A DNA stretch of 64,000 nucleotides from Cohnella fermenti (GCF_004801405.1 NZ_SSOB01000015.1:62001-126000), one strand, 5' to 3'. Counted from the stretch's first letter, positions 17,934 through 27,027 are shown. Notes: a model not told the origin generated them from the sequence alone. Translations and numbers: made by a program.

Positions 17934-19064
17934 ATGAACACTCGGAACACGAAAATTCTCACGGCAGCAGCGCTGCTCGGCTTGACGGCAATCGTATCGG
18001 CATGCGGCAACTCGAACAACAACGCGAACTCGAACGCAGCGGCTTCTCCGGAACCGTCGGCATCCGCTCCGGCTGCGGAATCGGCAAGCCCGTCGCCATC
18101 GGAGAGCGCCAGCCCATCGGCCGTTAACGGCAACGGCGAGACGCTTACCGTCTATCTGAACGACTTCGACGAGATGATCAAGCCTCTGTTCGAAGAAGCG
18201 ACGGGGTACAAGCTGGAGCTCGTGACGGGCAACGGAGCGGAGATCATGTCCCGCATCGAGGCCGAGAAGGGCAACCCGCACTGGGACGTCGTCTGGATGG
18301 ATGCCATGCCTTCGATCGAAGGCCTCAACAAGGCCGGACAGCTTCTGGACGGATACGCTCCGGACAATGCGGCGGGCCTGACGGACTTCGCGAAGCAATT
18401 CGTGCCGGCCAACCAGGCTTACTACCCGACGGGCGCGCACGCGGCTGCGGTTATCGTCTACAACACGAAGGAGTTCGACGAGACGACGGCTCCGAAGTCC
18501 TGGGCGGACCTCGCCGACGCGAAGTACAAGGGCGTTATCGGCATGGCGGACCCGGCGGTCGCCGCTCCGGCTTATCCGTTCGTCGCCTGGTTCTTCCAGG
18601 ATCAAGGCATGGACGGCGGCAAGAGCTACTTCGAGAGCGTGCTGAAGAACGGAGCGCACATCTATCCGAAGAACCCGAACGTCTCCAGCGCCCTGACCGG
18701 CGGCGAGATCAAGGCGGCTGCGCTCCAGGAGAGCAACGCGTACTCGCTTAAGAACAGCGGAGAGCCGATCGGCATCATCTGGCCGGAAGAAGGAGCGCCT
18801 GCATCGGTTCGCGTGGCGGCTATCCAGAAGGATACGAAGCATGCCGACGCAGCGAAGGCGTTCGTCAACTTCCTGCTTGACCCGGCCATTCAGCAGAAGC
18901 TGATCGACGACGGCGAAGAGAGCTACTTCCAGCCGAGCGTCAACGGCGTCAATGCGAAGTCGGACCGCGATCCGAACGCCAAGCTGGTCGTGGCGGAAGC
19001 GGCCTGGGCATCCGAGCACGAAGCCGAGATCAAGCAATGGTTCGCCGACAATTCGGTGCAGTAA
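17934..19064 (+). CDS. ABC transporter substrate-binding lipoprotein (family 1, iron/2-aminoethylphosphonate-like)
   Basis: 376 residues. The lipoprotein signal ends LTAIVSAC-G, then an Asn/Ala/Ser/Pro linker to about residue 65, then a two-lobed binding protein (TLTVYLNDFDEMIKPLFEEATGYKLE, HWDVVWMDAMPSIE, YYPTGAHAAAVIVYNTKEF). The fold class carries Fe3+, phosphonates, thiamine or polyamines. No clear Tyr pair for iron is obvious, and the phosphoesterase at the operon end favours a phosphorus-containing ligand, but this is inference. ATG 17934 follows GGGGGAGG. Confidence 0.82.
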   Translation: MNTRNTKILTAAALLGLTAIVSACGNSNNNANSNAAASPEPSASAPAAESASPSPSESASPSAVNGNGETLTVYLNDFDEMIKPLFEEATGYKLELVTGNGAEIMSRIEAEKGNPHWDVVWMDAMPSIEGLNKAGQLLDGYAPDNAAGLTDFAKQFVPANQAYYPTGAHAAAVIVYNTKEFDETTAPKSWADLADAKYKGVIGMADPAVAAPAYPFVAWFFQDQGMDGGKSYFESVLKNGAHIYPKNPNVSSALTGGEIKAAALQESNAYSLKNSGEPIGIIWPEEGAPASVRVAAIQKDTKHADAAKAFVNFLLDPAIQQKLIDDGEESYFQPSVNGVNAKSDRDPNAKLVVAEAAWASEHEAEIKQWFADNSVQ

Positions 19065-19067
19065 CCG

Positions 19068-20777
19068 ATGATTCAACGCTTATTCGCTTACGGGAACAGG
19101 ACGGGCTGGCTGGTGCTGGCCGTCCTTGTTCTACTTATATTGCTGCCGCTGGCCGCGGTTATCGTTCAAGTACTGCTGCCCGGCGTGTTCTTCGGGAACT
19201 GGGAGCTCGGGGATCTGTCGCTGCTGCTTGAGATATTCCGGCGGCCTCTCTGGTACCAGTCTCTGAAAAACACGCTGACGCTAGGAATCGGAACGACGGT
19301 GTTCGCCACGGTTCTGGGGGGAGCGCTCGCGACCGTTCGGGCCCAGTGGAAGTTCCCGGCCGCGAAGCTTCTCGATGTGACGGTCTGGCTGCTGATCATT
19401 ACGCCTTCGTTTATACTGGCCCAGGGCTGGGTCATGTTCGCGGCGTCGAACGGGCTGGCCCGTCAATGGTTCGGCTGGGACTGGATGCATTCTGTCGTGT
19501 TCACGCCGGCCGGACTTATCGCGATTATGTCGCTGAGCAAATTTCCTTTTGCCTATCTGGCGGTGTTCACCGCGCTCGAATGGAAGGTCGACCGGCTGGG
19601 CGAAGCTGCGCGTCTGAACGGGGGCGGCCCATGGACGACCTGGCGGACGATTCAACTGCCGCTGCTGTTGCCCGCTTACTGCTCGGGAGCGATGCTCGTG
19701 TTCATGGACACGGTAGGCGACTTCGGCCTCCCGGCGTCCATCGCGGCGGTGTTCCGGTTCCCGACGCTTCCGTATTCGATCTATTCGGCGCTCTATACGT
19801 CCCCGATTCGCTTCGACATGGCGGGCGTGCTGTCGTTCTACCTCGTGCTGCTGATTGCGTTGGCGATGAGCGTGCAGTTCTACGTGCTGCGCAAGTCGCG
19901 CTTCGACTTCCTGAACGCGAGGGCAACGAGAACGGAGCCGATGCCGCTTCGAAGCGGCTGGAGCAAGTGGGCGATTGCGGCGGCAAGCGCGCTGCTGGTT
20001 GCGATGGCGGCGGGCATTCCGTTCGGCTCCAACCTGATGACGTCGATCACGAGGTCGAACGGGGCCTCGGGGGCGACGCTGACCGGGGAACATTATCGCA
20101 AGCTCTTCGAGAACGGGGGCCGGCTTGCGGGCGGGCTCGCCCATTCGCTCGAGATCGCGGCGGGAGCGGCGCTGGTCGGGCTTACGGTCGGCTTCTTCGT
20201 CTCCTACGTGCTGACCTATTCGCGGTTCGCGCTGCGGCAGACGGTCGATGTCATCTCGCTGATCTCGCTGGCCGTTCCGGGCGTCGTGCTTGGGATCGGA
20301 TACATCTTCATCTGGAATCAAGCCTGGTTGGAAAAGATCGGCCTCCTGCTCTACGGCAAGCCGGCCATTCTGATTCTCGCGAGCGTGGCGGGGGCGATTC
20401 CGGTCATCACCCGGGTGCTGACCGGCGCGATGGCGAAGGTTCCGGCGGGGCTCTTGTCCGCCGCCCAGATGCAGGGGGCGGGCTTCGGCAGGAGACTTGC
20501 GACGATCATCGTTCCGCTGCTGCGCGGGGCTTTGGTGTCCGCGGCGATGGCCGCATTCGGCGCGAGCGTGTTCGATCTGGCGACGACGTCGATCCTGTTC
20601 CCGCCGAACTTCATGACGCTGCCGGTTGTCATCAACAAGGCGTTCGAGGACTTGAAGTTCGGCTACGCGGCGGCGGCGACGCTGACCGGCGGCGGAATCG
20701 TTATCGCGGCAATCATGCTTATCGAATGGGCGCTCAGGCCCAAGAAATCCAATCGGGCAAGGAGTAACCGGATATGA
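19068..20777 (+). CDS. ABC transporter permease, two fused permease domains
   Basis: 569 residues with about twelve predicted helices and two binding-protein-dependent permease domains in one chain. The EAA loops are EAARLNGGGPWTTWRTIQLP (about residues 180-200) and SAAQMQGAGFGRRLATIIVP (about 464-483). Fused permeases are typical of Fe3+ (FbpB) and 2-aminoethylphosphonate importers. It starts 3 bases after the binding-protein stop and has no strong ribosome-binding site, so translation is probably coupled. Confidence 0.88.
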   Translation: MIQRLFAYGNRTGWLVLAVLVLLILLPLAAVIVQVLLPGVFFGNWELGDLSLLLEIFRRPLWYQSLKNTLTLGIGTTVFATVLGGALATVRAQWKFPAAKLLDVTVWLLIITPSFILAQGWVMFAASNGLARQWFGWDWMHSVVFTPAGLIAIMSLSKFPFAYLAVFTALEWKVDRLGEAARLNGGGPWTTWRTIQLPLLLPAYCSGAMLVFMDTVGDFGLPASIAAVFRFPTLPYSIYSALYTSPIRFDMAGVLSFYLVLLIALAMSVQFYVLRKSRFDFLNARATRTEPMPLRSGWSKWAIAAASALLVAMAAGIPFGSNLMTSITRSNGASGATLTGEHYRKLFENGGRLAGGLAHSLEIAAGAALVGLTVGFFVSYVLTYSRFALRQTVDVISLISLAVPGVVLGIGYIFIWNQAWLEKIGLLLYGKPAILILASVAGAIPVITRVLTGAMAKVPAGLLSAAQMQGAGFGRRLATIIVPLLRGALVSAAMAAFGASVFDLATTSILFPPNFMTLPVVINKAFEDLKFGYAAAATLTGGGIVIAAIMLIEWALRPKKSNRARSNRI

Positions 20778-22066
20778 CAAAGACGATTCTGGAAGTGCGG
20801 GAGCTGAATAAATCGTTCGGCTCGCACGCGGCTTTGCGGGGGCCCAGCTTCCGCGTTAACGCAGGGGAGATCATCAGCGTGCTCGGGCCTTCGGGCTGCG
20901 GGAAGTCGACGCTGCTGCAACTGATCGCGGGGCTCCAGCAGCCGGACTCGGGAGAGATTCGGCTGCGGGGAGAGGTCGTCTCGTCGGCTTCGAAGCTCGT
21001 TCCTCCGGAGAAGCGGGGGATCAATATGGTTTTCCAGGATTATGCGTTGTGGCCGCATATGACGGTGTTCGAGAATATCGCGTACGGACTTAAACGCCGG
21101 AAGGCGAGCGGAGCGGACATTCGGAGCAAGGTCGGCGAGCAGTTGGAGCTGCTCAGGCTGAGCGGACTGCAGGACCGGCTTCCCGCGCAGTTGTCCGGCG
21201 GCCAGCAGCAGCGCGTGGCCATCGCGCGGGCGCTGGCGACGGAGCCGGATCTGCTGCTTCTCGACGAGCCGTTGTCCAACCTGGACATGCGCCTGCGCGT
21301 CGAGATGCGGACCGAGATGGCGTACTTGTTCCGCCGGCTCGGGACGACGGTCTTCCACGTGACGCACGATCCGGAAGAAGCGTTCGCAATGGCGGATCGG
21401 CTCGTCATCATGCGCGGCGGGGCGATCGATCAGATCGATACGCCGCAGGCGTGCTACGGGCTGCCGGCGACGAGATCGGCCGCCTCCCTGCTCGGCGCCG
21501 CCAACCGGCTCTCCGGCGGCTTCGAAGCTTCGCGCTACGGCGCGGCCGTGCGGGCGGGAGAGAGCCTGCTTCACGGGGCCGTGCCCGGCGGTTCGTGGGG
21601 TGGAGGCACCGGGGACGGCGCGGTAGGCTTGTTCCGCCCGGAAGCGGCCGTGTGGAGAGAAGCGGATTGGCAGGCATTGACGGAGGAGTCTTCGCGCCCT
21701 GCCGTTCTGCCCGCCGCCTCCCCGGCACCTGTCGCTTCGGCCGCCGTGCTGTCCTCCGCGCGTTCCTCGGCAACGGCCACCCTGTCCGCCTCGCGCGCTC
21801 CGGCCCCTGCATCCGCCGCGAGCGCTGCGGGAGAGATGGCGGCGGGTGCGGAAGCGACCGGCGGCAGCAAGAAGGTCTACAACTATATCCGGGTACGGGT
21901 CATTCTCAGCTCGTTCGAAGGCAGCCGCTGGCGCGTTCTGGGCGAGACCCCGTCGGGCGACAGGCTGGCATTCTTCCACGACTCTCCGCTGTCTGCCGGC
22001 TCCTTCGGAGCGCTGGAAGTCGCTTCTACCGACGTTTACATTTATTCGCACGATGAAGAAAGGTAG
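20774..22066 (+). CDS. ABC transporter ATPase with an Ala/Ser/Pro-rich insert
   Basis: 430 residues, overlapping the permease by 4 bases (ATGA). It has Walker A GPSGCGKSTLLQLIAG, the signature LSGGQQQRVAIARAL, Walker B LLLLDEPLSNLD and the H-loop VTHDPEEA. After the ATPase domain (about 1-240) the TOBE-like tail is interrupted by an Ala/Ser/Pro linker around residues 300-360 before a final beta-rich piece (VYNYIRVRVILSSFEGSRWRVLGE). The insert is unlike the compact tail of PotA/FbpC relatives. It drives import by the adjoining permease. Confidence 0.92.
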   Translation: MTKTILEVRELNKSFGSHAALRGPSFRVNAGEIISVLGPSGCGKSTLLQLIAGLQQPDSGEIRLRGEVVSSASKLVPPEKRGINMVFQDYALWPHMTVFENIAYGLKRRKASGADIRSKVGEQLELLRLSGLQDRLPAQLSGGQQQRVAIARALATEPDLLLLDEPLSNLDMRLRVEMRTEMAYLFRRLGTTVFHVTHDPEEAFAMADRLVIMRGGAIDQIDTPQACYGLPATRSAASLLGAANRLSGGFEASRYGAAVRAGESLLHGAVPGGSWGGGTGDGAVGLFRPEAAVWREADWQALTEESSRPAVLPAASPAPVASAAVLSSARSSATATLSASRAPAPASAASAAGEMAAGAEATGGSKKVYNYIRVRVILSSFEGSRWRVLGETPSGDRLAFFHDSPLSAGSFGALEVASTDVYIYSHDEER

Positions 22067-22072
22067 ATTCGC

Positions 22073-22861
22073 ATGTCTCGCATCTTGGCGATATCGGATA
22101 TTCACGGCCATGCGGAAGGGACGCGCCTGCTGCTCGACGCGGCAGGCTACGATCCCGCACGGGATGAGCTGTATTTGCTTGGCGACTTCATCGATTGGGA
22201 TGCGCGCACGTGGCGGGCACTGGGGTACGTGAGGCAACTGGTCGAGGGAGGAGCCCGCGCAGTGCTCGGCAACATGGAGCGCTGGCTTCTGGACGAGAGC
22301 GACGAGCAGCGGGCAGTTGCCGGCGTTCCGGGCAAGGGAATTGAACCGCGATTGGGCGTTGCCATTGCCGGCAGAGGCGGCGAACCGCTGGCGGGTGCTC
22401 CCGTTCCGGAGAAGGAGAGGGAGAGGGAACGGGAGAAGGAGCGGGAGAAGGCGTCTCGCGTGGATTCCGCCGTGCCTGCGGCGGAGCTGGCATTCCTGCG
22501 GAACACACCGCTCTGCATCCGGCGCGAGCCGTACCTGTTCGTCCACGCGGGCATCCGTCCCGGCGTCGAGCTGGAGCGGCAGGAGCCCGCCGACCTGATC
22601 GGCATCCGCAAGGAATTCTGGGGCGACTCGCGCGAGCTTCCGTACACAGTCGTGTTCGGGCACACCCCCACCCACAAGATCGGCGCCCCCGCCGGCGAGA
22701 TCTGGACGGGGCCGAGCCGCCTCGGCATCGACACCGGCGCGAAGCACGGCTGCCGCCTCACACTGGTCGACCTGACCAACCGCACCGCCTACTCCTGCTC
22801 GACGGGAGTCGCCGATTCCAAAGGCCTGTACAGTGACTTCCGCCGATCGTCGTGGGGCTGA
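22073..22861 (+). CDS. Calcineurin-like metallophosphoesterase
   Basis: 262 residues. The metal-binding blocks of the family are present: DIHGH (residues 8-12), GDFID, GNMERW (in place of the common GNHE), a later HAGIRP and GHTPTHKIG. A highly charged insert rich in Glu, Arg and Lys (about residues 120-135) interrupts the domain. It closes the ABC operon, 6 bases after the ATPase, so it may hydrolyse the imported phosphoester or a product of it. A protein phosphatase or dinucleoside tetraphosphatase role cannot be excluded. Confidence 0.85.
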   Translation: MSRILAISDIHGHAEGTRLLLDAAGYDPARDELYLLGDFIDWDARTWRALGYVRQLVEGGARAVLGNMERWLLDESDEQRAVAGVPGKGIEPRLGVAIAGRGGEPLAGAPVPEKEREREREKEREKASRVDSAVPAAELAFLRNTPLCIRREPYLFVHAGIRPGVELERQEPADLIGIRKEFWGDSRELPYTVVFGHTPTHKIGAPAGEIWTGPSRLGIDTGAKHGCRLTLVDLTNRTAYSCSTGVADSKGLYSDFRRSSWG

Positions 22862-22890
22862 GAACTCGCTATCCCATCGGGCTCGCGAGA

Positions 22891-23050
22891 AACCGTTATC
22901 CCGTCGGGTCAGAATGGCGGGCGGATAGGCGGGGAACCGCTATCCCGTCGGGTCAGAATGGCGGGCGGATAGGCGGGGAACCGCTATCCCGTCGGGTCAG
23001 AATGGCGGGCGGATACGCGAGAAACCGCTATCCCATCGAGTCAGAATGGA
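22891..23050 (+). repeat. 44-bp tandem repeat, three full copies and a partial one
   Basis: Units at 22891-22934, 22935-22978 and 22979-23022 are nearly identical; a fourth, from 23023, diverges after about 25 bases. Each starts AACCGCTATCCC (first copy AACCGTTATCCC), the complement of the right arm GGGATAGCGGTT at 23087-23098. Confidence 0.9.
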
Positions 23051-23100
23051 GCAATCCCATAAGGGGTCGCGAGTTCTGAGCGGAAGGGATAGCGGTTTTT
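23023..23100 (+). terminator. Terminator of the transporter operon, fed by repeated left arms
   Basis: AACCGCTATCCC (23023-23034) pairs with GGGATAGCGGTT just before a T5 run, and TCAGAA pairs with TTCTGA inside. Each upstream 44-bp unit offers an alternative left arm for the same right arm. Confidence 0.7.
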
Positions 23101-23171
23101 GCGCTTCGACAGGGCAAACTCCGTCCGGAGACGGTACTTAGCAACCGGAGCTTATGGCCGCACGTCAACGA

Positions 23172-23342
23172 ATATGAAATTTAGCATACATTTTCCTAAT
23201 ATGCGGTCATTTTAGCGATTTTATGTGGTTTTTCATATAAAATCGGCTGGTTCGGATGATTATTTGCGTGATTTATGTGGTTTTTCGCATAGAATGGTCA
23301 ATTGGGCCGTCTTACGCCGGGTGCGAATGTGAAATTTAGCAT
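23172..23342 (-). repeat. Phased hairpin array 2 (four units, 51-52 bp period)
   Basis: Units start at 23172 (ATATGAAATTTAGCAT), 23223 (ATGTGGTTTTTCATAT), 23275 (ATGTGGTTTTTCGCAT) and 23327 (ATGTGAAATTTAGCAT), at spacings of 51, 52 and 52 bp. The two middle units are the reverse complement form of those in the other arrays. Confidence 0.75.
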
Positions 23343-23463
23343 AAATTCGGAAAGCCCCTGCGTCGGCACCAGGACCAATCGTATTACGGTGGGAGTTAGC
23401 GCAGATTCATCTAAAACTTCCGCCGCGCGCATTAACTCGACACCACGAACCCAACAAGCCCCG

Positions 23464-23937
23464 CCGAGCCTCACATATTCCGCCGAACCGAGTAACCCGA
23501 TGCCAACCATCGAGCTCCCGCTGAGCCTCGCGTACCCCGCCGAACCGAGTAACCCGATGCCAACCATCGAGCTCCCGCTGAGCCTCACGTACCCCGCCGA
23601 ACCGAGTAACCCGGTGTCAACCACCGAGCTCTCGCCGAGCCTCACGTACCCCGCCGAACCGAGTAACCCGGTGTCAACCATCGAGCTCCCGCCGAGCCCC
23701 ACGTACCCCCCCTAACCGAGTAACCCGATGCCAACCATCGAGCCTCTGCCGAGCCCCGCGTACCCCGCCTAACCGAGTAACCCGATGCCGACCACCGGGC
23801 TCTCGCCGAGCCTCACGCATCCCGTCGAACCGAGTAACCCGATGCAACCATCGAGCCTCTGCCGAGCCCCTCGCAACCCGCCGAACCGAGTAACCTGATT
23901 CCAACCATCGAGCCTCTGCCGAGCCTCACGTACCCCG
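23464..23937. repeat. 57-bp tandem repeat, eight copies
   Basis: The landmark CCGAACCGAGTAACCC (or CCTAACC...) recurs at 23483, 23540, 23597, 23654, 23711, 23768, 23825 and 23881, so the period is 57 bp with one 56-bp step. Because 57 is 19 codons, open frames run through much of the array on both strands (137 codons on plus to 23715, 134 codons on minus from 23702), but neither has a convincing ribosome-binding site or family match. Taken as a minisatellite. Confidence 0.85.
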
Positions 23938-23940
23938 CAC

Positions 23941-24320
23941 GCAACGGAATCTCGCGAAATCTCGGCTTCCATCGCTCAGCTCCCCGGCTTCGCGGAGTTC
24001 AAGAACGCGCGAAGCCGGGGAACTGACGCACGGAGGAGGGCCATATAGTCTGGAGTTTGGCGGAATGTTAGACGGTATTATGGAGCGGAAGGTGGTATAC
24101 GGAACGAAGGTGGCGAACGGAATGTTAGCCGGCGAATGGAGCGCGGCCCGATGCGCATGGCATGGGGCCGCGGGGAGGGCGATATGTGACAGGCAAGGAG
24201 GGCGGCGAGATGCTCGTGGAGTGTCCTGCCGAAGTCGATAGCGGCGGACTGCGGAGCAGCATCTTGTTCTCAAGCTCTCGCGCCCCTCCGTCGCTATCTA
24301 GTTCGCTATTGCCCTCGTTC
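23941..24320. other. Intergenic stretch with nothing recognised
   Basis: Between the 57-bp array and the end of the hemL-type gene I see no gene with a plausible ribosome-binding site, no tRNA and no clear terminator for the minus-strand gene. Confidence 0.5.
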
Positions 24321-25637
24321 TTAAGCTCCCGCCATCGCCTTGAATGACGCGTCGGCGGCTTCCAGGGTGGCGTCGATGTCGGCGTCGGTGTGCGCGGTCG
24401 TGAGGAACCAAGCCTCGTACTTGGACGGGGCGAGGTAGATGCCGCGCTCGAGCATCTCGCGGAAGAAGCGGGCGAATTGCTCGCCGTCGGTGTCCTGCGC
24501 TTCCTCGTAGTTCGTGACCGGGTGGTCGCAGAAGTGGGTCGAGAATGCGCCGACGATCCGGTTGATCGTCAGCGGAACCCCGCGGCGGGAGGCCGACTCG
24601 GCCAATCCTGCCGCGAGGTGGGCCGCCTGGGCGTCCATCTTCTCGTAGACGCCCGGGGCGGCCAGCACGTCGAGGCAGGCGATGCCCGCCGCGACGGAAG
24701 CGGGGTTGCCCGCCATCGTGCCGGCCTGGTAGGCGGGCCCGAGCGGCGCGACCTGCGCCATCACCTCGCGCCGTCCGCCGTAGGCGCCGATCGGCAGGCC
24801 GCCGCCGATGATCTTGCCGAGCGCGGTCAGGTCCGGCTCGATCGCTGCGCGGTCCGGGAAGGCGGCGAACGTCTGCGTTGTGCCGTAATGGAAGCGGAAA
24901 GCCGTAATGACCTCGTCATAGATGACGAGGGCTCCGGCTCCCCGCGCCAGGCGGCAGACGTCCTCGAGGAAGCCGGGCTTCGGCATGACCATGCCGAAGT
25001 TGCCGACGATCGGCTCGACGAGGACGGCGGCGACGTCGTCGCCCCAGCGCTCGAGCGCGAGCTTCAGCCTGTCCGTATCGTTGAACGGTACGGTGATGAC
25101 TTCGCTGGCGATGCTGATCGGAATGCCCGCGCTGTCCGGAATGCCGAGCGTGGACGGGCCGGAGCCCGCCGCTACGAGCACGAGGTCCGAATGGCCGTGG
25201 TAGCAGCCGGCGAACTTGATGATCTTCGTGCGCTTCGTCGCCGCGCGCGCGACGCGGATCGTCGTCATGACGGCCTCCGTGCCGGAATTGACGAAGCGGA
25301 CCTTATCGAGCGAAGGGATCGCTTCCTTCAGCTTGCGGGCCAGCACGATCTCCAGCTCCGTCGCCGTTCCGTACAGCACCCCGTTCTGCGCGGCGCGGAC
25401 GATCGCCTCGGTCACGTGCGGATGCGCATGGCCGGTAATAATCGGGCCGAAAGCCGCCAGGTAATCGATGTACTTGTTCCCGTCGACGTCCCAGAAGTGC
25501 GCTCCCTCGGCCCGCTGCATGAAGACGGGCGCTCCCCCGCCCACCGCCTTGAACGAACGGGAAGGGCTGTTCACCCCTCCGACAATGTGCTGCTGGGCTT
25601 CCTCGTATAATTGTGCCGATCTCACTCTTGGTAACAT
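24321..25637 (-). CDS. hemL: Glutamate-1-semialdehyde 2,1-aminomutase
   Basis: 438 residues, normal for the family. PLP-dependent: it converts glutamate-1-semialdehyde to 5-aminolevulinate, the tetrapyrrole precursor. Seen: [14 protein letters not shown] near the N-terminus, [37 protein letters not shown] and the PLP-lysine block [20 protein letters not shown] 25637 follows AAGGAGG. No other heme gene is adjacent, so this may be the second, stand-alone paralogue (GsaB type) found in Bacillales. Its leader carries four hairpins (25697-25874). Confidence 0.92.
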   Translation of the reverse strand: MLPRVRSAQLYEEAQQHIVGGVNSPSRSFKAVGGGAPVFMQRAEGAHFWDVDGNKYIDYLAAFGPIITGHAHPHVTEAIVRAAQNGVLYGTATELEIVLARKLKEAIPSLDKVRFVNSGTEAVMTTIRVARAATKRTKIIKFAGCYHGHSDLVLVAAGSGPSTLGIPDSAGIPISIASEVITVPFNDTDRLKLALERWGDDVAAVLVEPIVGNFGMVMPKPGFLEDVCRLARGAGALVIYDEVITAFRFHYGTTQTFAAFPDRAAIEPDLTALGKIIGGGLPIGAYGGRREVMAQVAPLGPAYQAGTMAGNPASVAAGIACLDVLAAPGVYEKMDAQAAHLAAGLAESASRRGVPLTINRIVGAFSTHFCDHPVTNYEEAQDTDGEQFARFFREMLERGIYLAPSKYEAWFLTTAHTDADIDATLEAADASFKAMAGA

Positions 25638-25696
25638 ATTCTGTGTCCTCCTTCGGCTTAATGATCTATTCCCGGGATGTGATGTGCTGAGATGTG

Positions 25697-25874
25697 ATGC
25701 AAAAATACATCTCTTATCCGTGCTCCCGTTCAAAAACAGCCCATGAGATGTAAAAATACATCTCATTCGCTTGGGTTCGGCGCAATTCCGGCCAATTCGC
25801 ACAAATCAGATGTACTTTTGCATTACATTGCGCGAAATTAGCCGCTTCCTGCCAAAAGAGATGCACTTTTGCAT
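25697..25874 (-). repeat. Phased hairpins in the hemL leader (51/62/51 bp)
   Basis: Palindromic units start at 25697 (ATGCAAAAATACAT), 25748 (ATGTAAAAATACAT), 25810 (ATGTACTTTTGCAT) and 25861 (ATGCACTTTTGCAT). The second extends to an 8-bp stem with a 4-base loop, GAGATGTA-N4-TACATCTC. They lie 60 to 240 bases upstream of the hemL start and would be in its leader or promoter. The sequence differs from arrays 1-4 but the architecture is shared. Confidence 0.65.
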
Positions 25875-25953
25875 TACATGTACGCTCATGGGGTCGCGGG
25901 CCGCTGATCCCTTCGCAGATCGTACGCGCTGATCGCCCCATACGCACAAGAGA

Positions 25954-25970
25954 GCCGTCTGCCAGACGGC
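25954..25970 (-). terminator. Short hairpin after the LCP gene
   Basis: GCCGTC pairs with GACGGC across a 5-base loop just past the LCP stop. On the minus strand TCTCTT follows. Weak. Confidence 0.4.
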
Positions 25971-25986
25971 CCTCCGGTCTTGCTAT

Positions 25987-27027
25987 TTATTCGTTGGCCG
26001 ACGAAGCCGATTCGTCCTCCGACCCGGAACCCGCAGCCGAGCTTGACGCGGATGCCGGCGGAGTCGCAACAGCCGTCTGGTCCTGGCTCAGCACTTCCTG
26101 CACATAGGCTCGCAGTTCGTCTTCGTCCTTGATTCCGATGACCGAGGCTCCGCCGACGTTCTTCTCCGTGATGAGTTCCATCGGAGGCAGTTGCGCCGAG
26201 CCGGCTTGGTGCGACTTGTAGCCGAGGCTGGCCAGCTTCAGCATATCGTTCGCAGACAGATTCGTCTCGATATAAGGGCTGACTTCGCCGATAATGTCCG
26301 GCAGCTTCACCAGATTCCAGCCGCTCTTCAGCTTATCGGCGATCGCTCCCAGGAAGGCGCGCTGCCGCTCCGTACGCGTGAAGTCGCTCATGGCGTCGTG
26401 ACGGAAGCGGACATATTGAAGGGCGTGCTCGCCGTCCAGGTGCTGCTGGCCTTCCTTCAGGTCGATATCGAAGCGGTGCCCGTCGGCCGCATCGGTGTAG
26501 TGCATATCCTTCTCGACGTAGAAGTCCACGCCGCCGATCGCGTCCACGAGCTTGATGAACCCTTGGAAGTCGACGTACACGTAATACTGAATGTCCAGGC
26601 CGGTCAGATCGCTTACCGTCTTCATGGCGAGCTCGTTGCCTCCGAGCACGACAGCCGTATTGATCCGGTTGTCCTTGTAGCCCGGAATCTCCGCGTACGT
26701 ATCGCGCAGGATGGAGAACAGGTGGGCCTGCTTCGTTACGGGGTCGAACGAGGCGATCATCATCGAGTCGGAGCGGGCAATCTCGTCCTTATCCATATCG
26801 CGCCGGTCGGCGCCCATAAGCAGAATGTTGACTCGTTCGGTTCCCGTCCACTCGGGAGGCTGATACTCCGGCTTGCTCTCGAATTGGTCGAAGATCGATT
26901 CGCCTTCGTCCTTCTGGAGATTGTCCAGCTCGTTGTAGGTCGCGTAGGCCTTCCAACCCACGAACACAACGGCGACAACGATAAGCGCCAGCAGGGAATA
27001 AAGGATTCGCTTCCATGTTTTCTTCAT
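25987..27027 (-). CDS. LytR-CpsA-Psr (LCP) family cell-wall polymer ligase
   Basis: 346 residues. A short cytoplasmic start and one membrane helix (about 8-27) precede the extracellular LCP domain: NILLMGADRRD, ARSDSMMIASFDP, FSILRDTYAEIPGYKDNRINTA, and GEHALQYVRFRHD with DFTRTERQRAFL. The conserved Asp and Arg residues that bind the lipid pyrophosphate are present. LCP enzymes move teichoic acid, capsule or secondary wall polymers from lipid carriers to peptidoglycan. The C-terminus is a Ser/Ala/Glu-rich tail. ATG 27027 has GGAAAGGA upstream. In this window it may supply anchor polymer for the SLH proteins. Confidence 0.9.
   Translation of the reverse strand: MKKTWKRILYSLLALIVVAVVFVGWKAYATYNELDNLQKDEGESIFDQFESKPEYQPPEWTGTERVNILLMGADRRDMDKDEIARSDSMMIASFDPVTKQAHLFSILRDTYAEIPGYKDNRINTAVVLGGNELAMKTVSDLTGLDIQYYVYVDFQGFIKLVDAIGGVDFYVEKDMHYTDAADGHRFDIDLKEGQQHLDGEHALQYVRFRHDAMSDFTRTERQRAFLGAIADKLKSGWNLVKLPDIIGEVSPYIETNLSANDMLKLASLGYKSHQAGSAQLPPMELITEKNVGGASVIGIKDEDELRAYVQEVLSQDQTAVATPPASASSSAAGSGSEDESASSANE

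Noticed and set aside
23298..23715. Two long overlapping open frames (plus 23302-23715 and minus 23298-23702) as possible repeat proteins
   Set aside because: Both arise because the 57-bp repeat is a whole number of codons. Neither has a convincing ribosome-binding site or a family match, so I list the repeat only.
24321..25637. Part of a complete heme operon
   Set aside because: No hemA, hemX, hemC, hemD or hemB gene is adjacent; flanks are repeats and an LCP gene.
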